This document shows positions 8,516 through 16,159 of a stretch of 64,000 nucleotides of DNA, in pieces. The position numbers were made by a program, and so were the translations under genes. The notes below the pieces were generated by a model. That model saw only the letters and a program-made list of their open reading frames with translations, had not been told where the DNA came from and searched no databases. The stretch's first letter is position 1; each line of letters starts with the position of its first letter. The stretch is from JBNKFV01 sp050289485 (GTDB taxonomy: Bacteria; Pseudomonadota; Gammaproteobacteria; Pseudomonadales; Cellvibrionaceae): contig JBNKFV010000003.1 of assembly GCA_050289485.1 (NCBI GenBank), positions 60,680 to 124,679 on the forward strand, read 5' to 3'.

Positions 8516-9490
8516 TTACGGTTTTATCGTCACGCCCCATGGGTAGCGACCTACTTTAATACTCTTAACCACCCGCAGGGCGGGCACATCAATGACCGAT
8601 ACATCGCCACTGATACCATTAGTGGTGAACAGTTTGCTTTGGTCTTCATTGAGAGCCAAATGCCACACGCGGCTTCCCACCAACAAATATTTAATGACTT
8701 TCATGTTGGCGACATCAATCACGGCTACATGATTAGCTGGGCCTAATGCCACAAAGGCATAACGGTGATCGCGTGTAAGCTGAATGCCCACGGGTTGAAT
8801 TTTGTCGCGATGCACTCCAGAAATCTCAAAGGTAAATGTGTGTAAAATGTTACGGCTGTCTACGTCTACCACGGTGACGGTGCCGCCGATTTCAGACGAG
8901 GCCCACAGGGTTTTGCCGTCTACAGAAAATTCAACGTGGCGGGGGCGTTGGCCTACCAGTGTATTGTCAACTACCTGTAAACTTTTGCTGTCAATCCAGT
9001 GCAGCATGTTGCTGGTTTCTGAGGTATTGATAACCCATTTACCATTGGGGCTTACCGCCATGCCTTCGGGTTCGATACCTACTTCGATCTGGCTGATTAC
9101 CGTGCGTTGTTGTGTATCAACCACCGTGACAACAGCAGAGTCTTCGTTAGCAATGTAAAGAAACTGGCCGTTCGGGTGTAAAGCAAATTGTTCGGGGTCT
9201 TCGCCAGAGGGCAGGTTGCTGATCACGGTATTGGTAGCCGTATCAAGAATTTGCACTGCATCGGAATCGCTGGCACAAATATAAAGGCGCGAGTAGTCAT
9301 TATTAAAGGTAATGCCCCGCGGACGCATTCCAACATTAATGGTATCGGTTACTGCTAGTGTATTTAGATCGATGACTGACAATGTATTGTCTTTTTCGTT
9401 GGAAACATAAGCCAGTTCAGCGAATGTATATGAGCTGCCGCACAAGAATGCTGCAAAAATAACTACGCTGGTTAAACGCGATTGAATCAT
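8516..9490 (-). CDS. PQQ-dependent catabolism-associated YVTN beta-propeller protein
   Basis: This 324-residue secreted protein has a Sec signal peptide (SVVIFAAFLCGSSYTFA) followed by about seven 40-residue beta-propeller repeats. Each contains variants of the YVTN pattern, such as AYVSNEKDNTLSVIDL, LYICASDSD and LFTTNGISGDVSVIDV. The start at 9490 forms an ATGA overlap with the upstream binding-protein gene and is preferred over ATG 9511. This periplasmic propeller family is known almost only from operons with PQQ alcohol dehydrogenases and the PedB/PedC-type ABC genes; its molecular function is not established. Confidence 0.85.
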   Translation of the reverse strand: MIQSRLTSVVIFAAFLCGSSYTFAELAYVSNEKDNTLSVIDLNTLAVTDTINVGMRPRGITFNNDYSRLYICASDSDAVQILDTATNTVISNLPSGEDPEQFALHPNGQFLYIANEDSAVVTVVDTQQRTVISQIEVGIEPEGMAVSPNGKWVINTSETSNMLHWIDSKSLQVVDNTLVGQRPRHVEFSVDGKTLWASSEIGGTVTVVDVDSRNILHTFTFEISGVHRDKIQPVGIQLTRDHRYAFVALGPANHVAVIDVANMKVIKYLLVGSRVWHLALNEDQSKLFTTNGISGDVSVIDVPALRVVKSIKVGRYPWGVTIKP

Positions 9491-10671
9491 TTGGTAGGCT
9501 CCATAGTACAAGCGACCTCGGTGCGATCAAAACCCAAGGTGTCTAATTCTGAGGTTGGATGTAAGTAGCCTTCCTGCGGTGATTGGCTCACAACGGCATT
9601 GGGCTGCACCAGTGGAATAGGTTGGCGTATCTGGCCGTTCCATGGGCGAAAGCTCAATGGGCGGCCTTTAAAGGCACTCAGTTGAAACTGATCGCTCATC
9701 ATGTACTGGTAAATGATTGTTAGTTCAGTACTTTGCGTTTTGGTCACCGCTTCACTAATGCTGCGCACCGCAACCCAGGCCGCATAATCTTCAGCATTCA
9801 TCGTGCGCTGGGTTTGGCGATAAAAGCGGTTTTGCAGTTGTGCACCGCCCCATTGTTCAATCGTCCAGTGCCATGCAACCGGCGTTAACCCTTGTGTGCC
9901 AGCAACGGGGCGGGGTAGCCAGGTGTTGTAGGGAATGTATTCGCCCACATCGCCGGCTTCGTCAGCAACTAACGTGATGTCATAGTTCTTGGCTTGTGTG
10001 AATAAAGGCATTTCACTTTGTGCGGTACGGCGTAAGTCAGACTTTTCTGCCCACGATCGGTTGTCAACAATCTTGCCGCCAAAGCGTTTTGCGGCTCGTT
10101 GTAAGGCTGCGGCAAACTGTTGGTCTTCGGGTTGGGTGCCGCGCAACAACAGCCATTGATTCCAGCGTTTTTTAATAAGGAATTGTGCCAGTGCATCGGC
10201 CAGCATGGCGCGGCTGGGAATGGTGTGCAACAAATGCAACTGGCAAGCCGTGGTACGCAGTGAGTCGTCAGGGCTCGAGGCGTTAATAATCAACGCGTGC
10301 CCGGCAATATCTGGCTGGCTAGCAAGGTGCAGCAGGCTAGTGGCAGGTAGCTTGGTAATAATGAACGGGCTTTCTTCGTTTACCCAGCGTGAGGCAGTGG
10401 CGATAAGTTTGGCAGTATCAGCATCGGCAATATGTGTGAGTGCATAATGGTTGCCTAAAAATTTACCGGTGGTGTTGCTATCGGTAATAGCCAGCATGGC
10501 ACCACTGATACCGGCGTCTTTGGGGTATTCACGAATGTTCGATAATACGGGTTTCGGGGGTAGCAGTTGTTCGAGAAACAAGACCGAAACCTGTCGCGGT
10601 TCGGCGGCCTGTAACTGGGGCGATAACAGAATGTATGCGGCGCAAACGGCCCGATAAATCGTTGTGCGCAT
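9487..10671 (-). CDS. ABC-type branched-chain-like substrate-binding protein of the PQQ alcohol dehydrogenase system
   Basis: This 394-residue protein has a signal peptide (AVCAAYILLSPQLQA, then AEPRQVSV). The segment with DAGISGAMLAITDSNTTG resembles the start of type-I periplasmic binding proteins of the Leu/Ile/Val-receptor fold, and the layout matches the PQQ-associated binding protein family found beside the propeller gene. It heads the minus-strand operon and ends in an ATGA overlap with the propeller gene. The PQQ-system ABC set encodes a binding protein together with an ABC-2 exporter, an unusual mix, so it may sense or deliver an aldehyde or alcohol rather than import it. Confidence 0.78.
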   Translation of the reverse strand: MRTTIYRAVCAAYILLSPQLQAAEPRQVSVLFLEQLLPPKPVLSNIREYPKDAGISGAMLAITDSNTTGKFLGNHYALTHIADADTAKLIATASRWVNEESPFIITKLPATSLLHLASQPDIAGHALIINASSPDDSLRTTACQLHLLHTIPSRAMLADALAQFLIKKRWNQWLLLRGTQPEDQQFAAALQRAAKRFGGKIVDNRSWAEKSDLRRTAQSEMPLFTQAKNYDITLVADEAGDVGEYIPYNTWLPRPVAGTQGLTPVAWHWTIEQWGGAQLQNRFYRQTQRTMNAEDYAAWVAVRSISEAVTKTQSTELTIIYQYMMSDQFQLSAFKGRPLSFRPWNGQIRQPIPLVQPNAVVSQSPQEGYLHPTSELDTLGFDRTEVACTMEPTK

Positions 10672-11051
10672 AATGAATGATCTCTTTAGGCGGGTTTGTC
10701 AGGTTTTCAAGTAGGCCCGCTTTATTATTTTGGCTACTGTATAGTGGCTTCAGTAGGCCGGTGCAATAGGGTCATCGTATGAGGGCATTGGCTAATTTGG
10801 TATATGCAATTGGTAGCGCTAAACCAAGACTAAAGTAGTAGATTTGTGTCCGTTAAGCGGCCAGGTCTGCGAAAGCACTGCGCGTGAGCCAAAAAATTAC
10901 AACTTTGGGAGTAGGTTTTGTGACGGCCCGCGACACCAAAGCATAATTGTTGCTGCTATCGCTTTTGATAATCTGTGATACATAGAGCCGGCTCATCACC
11001 GAGCTGGGAGGCCCTAACACATATATCAATAACGATAGTGAGAGACTTGCT
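10672..11051. promoter_or_regulatory. Divergent intergenic region between the two PQQ operons
   Basis: These 380 bp separate the minus-strand ABC operon (start 10671) from the plus-strand cytochrome gene (start 11052), so they must hold both promoters. An imperfect dyad, TTGGT-AGCGCT-AA-ACCAA, lies at 10810-10827 and is the best operator candidate. A short open frame on the minus strand at 10853-11071 overlaps the cytochrome start and has no ribosome binding site or recognisable product. No clear sigma-70 hexamers could be assigned. Confidence 0.45.
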
Positions 11052-11507
11052 ATGACTTCATCTACTTTCACCCTGGCTCGTCGCCTTAGCGCAACCTTGT
11101 TACTGGCCCTGCCGTGCTCCTTGGCTATTGGTCATGGCGATGTAACGCCACAGGCAGTAAACACTGATACTTTGCCAAAACTTGGCGAAGAATGGCGTGA
11201 AGAAAATCCTTATCGCGGTGATAAAGAAGCGATTCGGATTGGTGCCTCGGCCTACGCCCAAAACTGTGCCCGCTGCCATGGTTTGGATGCTATTTCTGGT
11301 GGCATTACACCAGATCTACGTCGCTTGAACGACGAATTCGAGTTTTCTTCCAAACAAGAATCAGACGAATGGTTTTTAGAACGTATTCGTCACGGTGCCG
11401 TGATTGATGGACGGGTGTATATGCCACCATTTGAGGCTGTATTGAGCCAGGAAGCCATGTGGGCCATTCGTTCGTATCTGGACACCCGCAATCTGAACGA
11501 AGACTAA
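11052..11507 (+). CDS. pedF: Cytochrome c-550, PedF-like, electron acceptor of the quinoprotein dehydrogenase
   Basis: This 151-residue periplasmic protein has a signal peptide (RRLSATLLLALPCSLAIG) and one class I haem c site, C72-A-R-C75-H76, with likely axial ligand Met124 in RVYMPPFEAV. The length and the GDKEAIRIGASAYAQNC lead-in match the c-550 family linked to PQQ alcohol dehydrogenases (PedF/ExaB group). It lies in one direction with the XoxJ-like binding protein (18 bp downstream) and the dehydrogenase. It should take electrons from reduced PQQ and pass them to the respiratory chain. Confidence 0.87.
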   Translation: MTSSTFTLARRLSATLLLALPCSLAIGHGDVTPQAVNTDTLPKLGEEWREENPYRGDKEAIRIGASAYAQNCARCHGLDAISGGITPDLRRLNDEFEFSSKQESDEWFLERIRHGAVIDGRVYMPPFEAVLSQEAMWAIRSYLDTRNLNED

Positions 11508-11525
11508 TCGTTGAGGTTCGCGGCT

Positions 11526-12548
11526 ATGTCACGCAGTGAGATTTGTTTGGCGGTGACGTTACTGTTTTGTTGCATGCTTTGGAAATATCTGTGGAATTTT
11601 ACAAAACCCCTGATATTGCCAATGTTTCCATTGGCCTGCGGGAAAAGGCGGAAGGTTTATGCGCCGCTTATGAATCCGGCAATTATTCGTGCCGGGTTAT
11701 TAATGTGCTTTTTCGCTAATGTGGCGCAAGCACGCTCTTACGATGACGTGATGGGGTCTGGCTATATTGAGTTCGCTGTTTACAGCGATTTTGCTCCGTA
11801 CTCGTTTCTCAATGGTGATGTGCCTGAAGGGATTGATATTGATATTGGCAAGGCCATTGCTGAGCGTATGGGGTTAGAGGCACGCTGGATGTGGATTGTC
11901 GCCGACGAAACGGTGGACGATGATTTGCGTAACGCCATTTGGAAAGGCCACGTTGTTCATAAACGCGTGGCCGATGTGATGCTGCGAGCACCGTACGATC
12001 GTAACTATTCCTACGCAGTAGATGGTTACGGTCTGCCGCGTAACGATATGGTTGTGATGTTAGCGCCCTACCAGGTTGAAAGCTGGAAGTTGCTACGCAA
12101 CCTCGATAAAACCGGTGAGGTACGCAATCTGTCCATTTTTCAATATCAGCCTGTAGGTGTAGAGATAGACACCGTACCCGACTTTTTTCTGTCGGGTGTG
12201 TATCAAGGCCGTTTACGTAAAAGTGTTCAACATTTTCCGAGTGTATTTGCTGCGATAGACGCATTTAAGCAAGGCAGGCTCAGTGCTGTGGCAGGTATGC
12301 GGGCGCAACTTGAATATGGCTTGGGAGCTGATCGCCAGGCCGTTTTCGATATTGATGACGATGGTATGCAGGGCATGGGAAAAATGCAGTGGGATATTGG
12401 GATTGCTATCAAACATACCTATCGGCAGCTGGGTTACGCCCTTGAAGCCGTAATACGGGATATGGTCACCGATGGCTCTATAGAGAAGCTGTATACGCAG
12501 CGTCATATTACTTACCAGAAGCCAGATTTTTATCAATCTTTACCGTAA
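11526..12548 (+). CDS. Quinoprotein dehydrogenase-associated substrate-binding protein, MoxJ/XoxJ-like, with repeat-derived N-terminus
   Basis: The mature part, from about residue 70, is a type II periplasmic-binding-protein fold: FAVYSDFAPYSFLNGD near the start, then IDIDIGKAIAERMGLE. This matches the binding-protein-like partners encoded between the cytochrome and the dehydrogenase in mox/xox-type clusters; XoxJ is thought to help activate XoxF. The start at 11526 has TGAGG at 11512-11516. Residues of about 14-59 are encoded by a copy of the dispersed 175-bp repeat, so the apparent signal peptide is near 69 residues instead of about 24. The in-frame ATG at 11670, inside the repeat, would give an ordinary 21-residue signal peptide and may be the true start. 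Confidence 0.8.
   Translation: MSRSEICLAVTLLFCCMLWKYLWNFTKPLILPMFPLACGKRRKVYAPLMNPAIIRAGLLMCFFANVAQARSYDDVMGSGYIEFAVYSDFAPYSFLNGDVPEGIDIDIGKAIAERMGLEARWMWIVADETVDDDLRNAIWKGHVVHKRVADVMLRAPYDRNYSYAVDGYGLPRNDMVVMLAPYQVESWKLLRNLDKTGEVRNLSIFQYQPVGVEIDTVPDFFLSGVYQGRLRKSVQHFPSVFAAIDAFKQGRLSAVAGMRAQLEYGLGADRQAVFDIDDDGMQGMGKMQWDIGIAIKHTYRQLGYALEAVIRDMVTDGSIEKLYTQRHITYQKPDFYQSLP
11561..11705 (+). repeat. Dispersed hairpin-rich repeat, copy B, inside a coding region
   Basis: This copy matches copies A and D from the right arm of the first hairpin (TTTTGTTGCATGC) to the right terminal repeat (TGCCGGGTTATTAA); the left end is missing or diverged. It is read in the frame that in copies A and D encodes the same peptide pattern, WKxxxNFTKxLxxPxxxLA, followed by APLxNPxxI. 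It lies within the signal-peptide region of the XoxJ-like gene. Confidence 0.8.
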
Positions 12549-12573
12549 GAAACCTCCTCCTTCTTGCAATCAC

Positions 12574-12598
12574 GCCGGCCTGTAGGCCGGCTTTTTTT
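12574..12598 (+). terminator. Rho-independent terminator after the XoxJ-like gene
   Basis: GCCGGCC (12574-12580) pairs with GGCCGGC (12585-12591) around a TGTA loop, followed by seven T. It separates the cytochrome/XoxJ-like transcript from the dehydrogenase gene, which must then have its own promoter. Confidence 0.9.
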
Positions 12599-12774
12599 AT
12601 ATGTATATGCTTGCGCTGAAGCTCTTCGGCCAGGGCTTCCACTACCAAATTGCTACCAAGGAACGAGAAAGACAATGCCGTTGGTTAATTGTTGTAAAAC
12701 CGGCGCAATCAGATACTGGGCTTAGGGTCGTATCGCTCTGCTTGTGGCGTGCCCTTGCTGGGTGCAATAGCGCC

Positions 12775-12795
12775 ATAGGCGGCTCGGCTGCCTAT
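12775..12795 (+). promoter_or_regulatory. Dyad upstream of the PQQ alcohol dehydrogenase gene
   Basis: ATAGGCGGC (12775-12783) and GCTGCCTAT (12787-12795) form a 9-bp inverted repeat with one mismatch and a 3-bp centre. It lies 45-65 bp before the start codon, in the 241-bp gap after the terminator, where the dehydrogenase promoter must be. It could be an operator or a leader hairpin. The 72-codon open frame at 12601-12819 in this gap is not convincing as a gene. Confidence 0.4.
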
Positions 12796-12839
12796 AGGCT
12801 ACCTGATAATAAAACGTAAACCTCTGTAGGAGAGTTCCG

Positions 12840-14594
12840 ATGAATAAAAAACAATTTGCAAGGTCTGCTGGTTTTGCGGCAACCCTGCTAAGCCTTGCCT
12901 TATGTTCTGTGCATGTGAACGCGAAAGTTACCGACAAAGATATTATTAATGATGCGAATACCACCGGTGATGTAGTTACCAACGGTATGGGGCAGCAAGG
13001 GCAGCGTTACAGCCCACTTAAAACTGTGAATACCAAAAATGTGAAAAAACTCTCTCCTGTGTGGTCGTTTTCATTTGGTGGCGAAAAGCAGCGTGGCCAG
13101 GAATCACAACCTTTGGTAAAAGATGGTGTAATGTATGTGACGGCATCTTACTCACGAATTTATGCCATCGACACCAGCACTGGCGAAGAACTGTGGCAGT
13201 ACGACGCCCGTTTGCCTGATGGCATTATGCCATGCTGCGATGTCATCAACCGGGGCGCGGCATTGTATGATGATCTGGTGATTTTCGGCACATTGGATGC
13301 AAAGCTGGTGGCGTTGGATGCTAAAACCGGCAAGCCTGTTTGGCGCAAAACTGTTGGTGACTACAAAGCCGGCTATTCATTAACGGCTGCCCCCCTGATT
13401 GTAAAAGGCAAAGTGATTACTGGGGTATCCGGTGGTGAATTCGGTATCGTTGGCAAAGTGGAAGCCCGAGATGCCAAAACCGGTGAGCTGGTGTGGAGCC
13501 GTCCAACCGTTGAAGGGCATATGGGTTATCTTAATGGCAAAGAAAACGGTATTACCGGTGGAAAAGCAGGAAATACCTGGCCTGGCGACATGTGGAAAAC
13601 CGGTGGTGCAGCGACATGGCTAGGCGGTACTTACGATCCAGACGTAGACTTGATTTTCTTTGGTACGGGCAATCCTGCACCGTGGAATTCGCATTTGCGC
13701 CCTGGCGACAACCTGTACAGCTCGTCACGCCTGGCGATTGATCCTGACACCGGTAAAATCGTGTGGCATTTTCAAACTACCCCTCACGATGGTTGGGATT
13801 TCGACGGTGTAAACGAAGTCGTATCGTTCGATTACAAAGAAAAAGGTAAAACCGTTAAAGCCGCTGCGACTGCCGACCGTAATGGCTTCTTCTATGTACT
13901 CGACCGTACCAATGGCCAGTTTATTCGCGGTGTTCCATTTGTGAAAAATATTAACTGGGCCAAAGGGCTCAACGATGATGGTCGCCCTATTTATAACCCC
14001 GATTTTCGTCCTGGTAACCCTGCCGACATGAAAGATGGTAAAAAAGGTAAAACAGTTTTTTCCATTCCTTCTTTCCTTGGCGGTAAAAACTGGATGCCCA
14101 TGGCCTATAGCCAAAAAACAGGCTTGTTCTACGTACCTTCAAACGAATGGGGTATGGATATATGGAACGAACCGGTTAACTATAAGAAAGGTGCGGCTTA
14201 CTTAGGTTCTGGCTTCACCATCAAACCTGTTTTTGAAGATCATATTGGGTCGTTAAAAGCCATTGATCCGGTGTCTGGCAAAGTGAAGTGGGAATACAAA
14301 AATACCGCACCTTTGTGGGGTGGGGTGCTGACTACTGCCGGAAATTTGGTATTTATTGGTAATCCCGAAGGCTACCTGTTGGGCTTTAATGCAAAAAATG
14401 GTGAGCTGGTTTACAAATTCAATACCGGTTCCGGCATTGTAGGTTCGCCTATTACCTGGGAACAAGGCGGTGAACAATACGTGAGTGTTGTATCAGGCTG
14501 GGGTGGTGCGATCCCGTTGTGGGGTGGTGAAGTTGCTAAATTTGTGAAGGACTTTAACCAAGGCGGCAGCGTCTGGACCTTCAAAATCCCTTAA
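12840..14594 (+). CDS. PQQ-dependent alcohol dehydrogenase with lanthanide-type active site (PedH/XoxF-like)
   Basis: This 584-residue periplasmic quinoprotein has a signal peptide ending near VHVNA and an eight-bladed propeller with tryptophan-docking repeats. Visible active-site features are the vicinal disulfide Cys132-Cys133, metal ligands Glu200 (SGGEFG) and Asn283 (NPAPWN), catalytic Asp320, and Asp322 two residues later (WDFDG). The extra Asp is the mark of lanthanide-dependent enzymes such as XoxF and PedH; calcium enzymes have Ala, Ser or Thr there. It oxidises alcohols to aldehydes and passes electrons to cytochrome c. AGGAG at 12828-12832 supports the start. Primary versus longer alcohol preference cannot be told. 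Confidence 0.92.
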   Translation: MNKKQFARSAGFAATLLSLALCSVHVNAKVTDKDIINDANTTGDVVTNGMGQQGQRYSPLKTVNTKNVKKLSPVWSFSFGGEKQRGQESQPLVKDGVMYVTASYSRIYAIDTSTGEELWQYDARLPDGIMPCCDVINRGAALYDDLVIFGTLDAKLVALDAKTGKPVWRKTVGDYKAGYSLTAAPLIVKGKVITGVSGGEFGIVGKVEARDAKTGELVWSRPTVEGHMGYLNGKENGITGGKAGNTWPGDMWKTGGAATWLGGTYDPDVDLIFFGTGNPAPWNSHLRPGDNLYSSSRLAIDPDTGKIVWHFQTTPHDGWDFDGVNEVVSFDYKEKGKTVKAAATADRNGFFYVLDRTNGQFIRGVPFVKNINWAKGLNDDGRPIYNPDFRPGNPADMKDGKKGKTVFSIPSFLGGKNWMPMAYSQKTGLFYVPSNEWGMDIWNEPVNYKKGAAYLGSGFTIKPVFEDHIGSLKAIDPVSGKVKWEYKNTAPLWGGVLTTAGNLVFIGNPEGYLLGFNAKNGELVYKFNTGSGIVGSPITWEQGGEQYVSVVSGWGGAIPLWGGEVAKFVKDFNQGGSVWTFKIP

Positions 14595-14628
14595 AATTAA
14601 TATTTCTTCAATTTTTAGAAATCATAAG

Positions 14629-14652
14629 GCCCACCATTTGGTGGGCTTTTTT
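14629..14652 (+). terminator. Rho-independent terminator after the dehydrogenase gene
   Basis: GCCCACCA (14629-14636) pairs with TGGTGGGC (14639-14646) around a two-base loop, followed by six T. The dehydrogenase is therefore likely transcribed alone. The next 214 bp up to 14866 show no further gene and nothing else I can assign. Confidence 0.9.
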
Positions 14653-14866
14653 GTCAATACAGCAATTTCTCTTTATTTCAGGCTGACTATAGCGCTATGT
14701 CACTGGTTGACGTAGCGCCTCGGCCGTTACTATTATCACTCACTATATTGCTAGCTTCTATCTCTCGAGAATATTATCGGTTGCTTCATTAAGAGTAACC
14801 AGATATCTACATGCTATGTTCAAATATGCTATAGGTATGTTTGAATGCACAGGGATTTTATAAGTT

Positions 14867-15865
14867 ATGAGAAAATGCCACTATTTTATAGGAATTTGGT
14901 TAATTAACGCTTTTTCTGTCCCTGTACTGGCTGACGATGTATGTAGTTTTTACTTTATCAAGGGTGAATATTCCGAAGCTAGACGTATTTGTGAAAAAAG
15001 CATGTATAGGGATAGCGATGCAATGTTTCATTACGGAATGGCGTCACTGCTGGTATTTATCGGAGATGAAAACCTTACTAATATCATAGGTAATGGTATA
15101 AATCGCTCACTTTGGCATTACAGAGATACATTGAAAAAATATGTAAATTACCTTTCTTATGCTGCGAATGATGGTCACGCGGATGCACAATTTTATTACG
15201 GTGTATTGAATTATAGATTGCACGGTTTTACGAAAGAATTAATTTTTTCTAGCTCAAAGGAAGAAGATATCGAATTAGAGGGGTGGTTGGAAAAATCTGC
15301 AGAGGGAGGAAATCTATTCGGTATGTATTTTTTGGGTATGCGTGGTGTTAAACGAGGCCTAAGAGGCAATTATATCATTCTAAATGAACATAGATATCAG
15401 TACTTAGTGCTTGCAGCACGCCAACAGTTTAAACCGGCACTTGAAATAATAAATATAATACAGAACGTGGATGCCCGAGATGTTGAAAATGAGATGAAAA
15501 TTAATCGTTATCTCGATTTAGGTTATAAAGCCTTGGTAAGCATAAACAGAAACCCTGATTTGGCCATAGAGTGGTTCGAAAAAGCTGTAGCATTAGGTAG
15601 TAACGCAGCATTATTACATCTTGGGCGGATATATAAACGGGATGACCCCAAAACTTCAAAAATGTATCTTTCCCGTGCTATTGAACGTGGTCTGCTCGAA
15701 GGATACATCGTATTGGGTGATATGTACGCATGTCACGGGGATAAAACTAAAGCTATAGAACAGTATCGTTTAGCATTATCGCTTGGTTACAGTTTTGCAA
15801 AATTTTCTATTGATGAGTTAGAGCAGTATGGAGTTTCGGAAGATTATTGTCTGGATGTTGACTGA
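14867..15865 (+). CDS. Secreted Sel1-like repeat protein
   Basis: This 332-residue protein has a signal peptide (FIGIWLINAFSVPVLA, then DDVCS). It contains several Sel1/TPR-like helical repeats, for example YAANDGHADAQFYYGVL, WLEKSAEGGNLFGMYFLG and WFEKAVALGSNAALLHLGRIY. Such repeats form a superhelical protein-binding scaffold, and the signal peptide puts it in the periplasm. The coding sequence is clearly more AT-rich than its neighbours and no strong ribosome binding site is seen. It stands alone between a terminator and the next operon, so it may have been acquired separately. Function unknown. Confidence 0.75.
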   Translation: MRKCHYFIGIWLINAFSVPVLADDVCSFYFIKGEYSEARRICEKSMYRDSDAMFHYGMASLLVFIGDENLTNIIGNGINRSLWHYRDTLKKYVNYLSYAANDGHADAQFYYGVLNYRLHGFTKELIFSSSKEEDIELEGWLEKSAEGGNLFGMYFLGMRGVKRGLRGNYIILNEHRYQYLVLAARQQFKPALEIINIIQNVDARDVENEMKINRYLDLGYKALVSINRNPDLAIEWFEKAVALGSNAALLHLGRIYKRDDPKTSKMYLSRAIERGLLEGYIVLGDMYACHGDKTKAIEQYRLALSLGYSFAKFSIDELEQYGVSEDYCLDVD

Positions 15866-15945
15866 TTATCCAGGAGTTATTAGTTACTAATTAGTGCGTA
15901 AGCAGGCAGATCAAAGAGCGTTACTCACTTGCTTTAGATGTATTA

Positions 15946-15969
15946 GGCGCCAATAGCGAGGCTGGCGCC
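15946..15969. other. Hairpin in the intergenic region 15866-16159
   Basis: GGCGCCA (15946-15952) pairs with TGGCGCC (15963-15969) around a 10-nt loop. No T run follows, so it is not a classical terminator. The rest of this 294-bp gap shows no gene; it presumably carries the promoter of the lipoprotein gene at 16160. Confidence 0.4.
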
Positions 15970-16159
15970 AGAATTTGATTGAACCTTCGCACGCTCCCAG
16001 TACAATCCTTGGTGAATTTCTTATTCCTAACACCATTGTCAATACATATACCTTTATTAAGTCCTGAGGTAGAGGCTATTGTAGCGCCGTTGTGGTAGCG
16101 AGTCGGCTGTCAGTATATTGAGGGGTATGAGCACATATTGGCACCCACAAGGACTCGTC

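Noticed and set aside
10853..11071. 72-codon minus-strand frame in the divergent promoter region
   Set aside because: It overlaps the cytochrome start, has no ribosome site and no recognisable product.
12601..12819. 72-codon frame before the dehydrogenase
   Set aside because: It begins right at a terminator, ends just before the dehydrogenase leader, and has no family match or ribosome site; more likely leader sequence.
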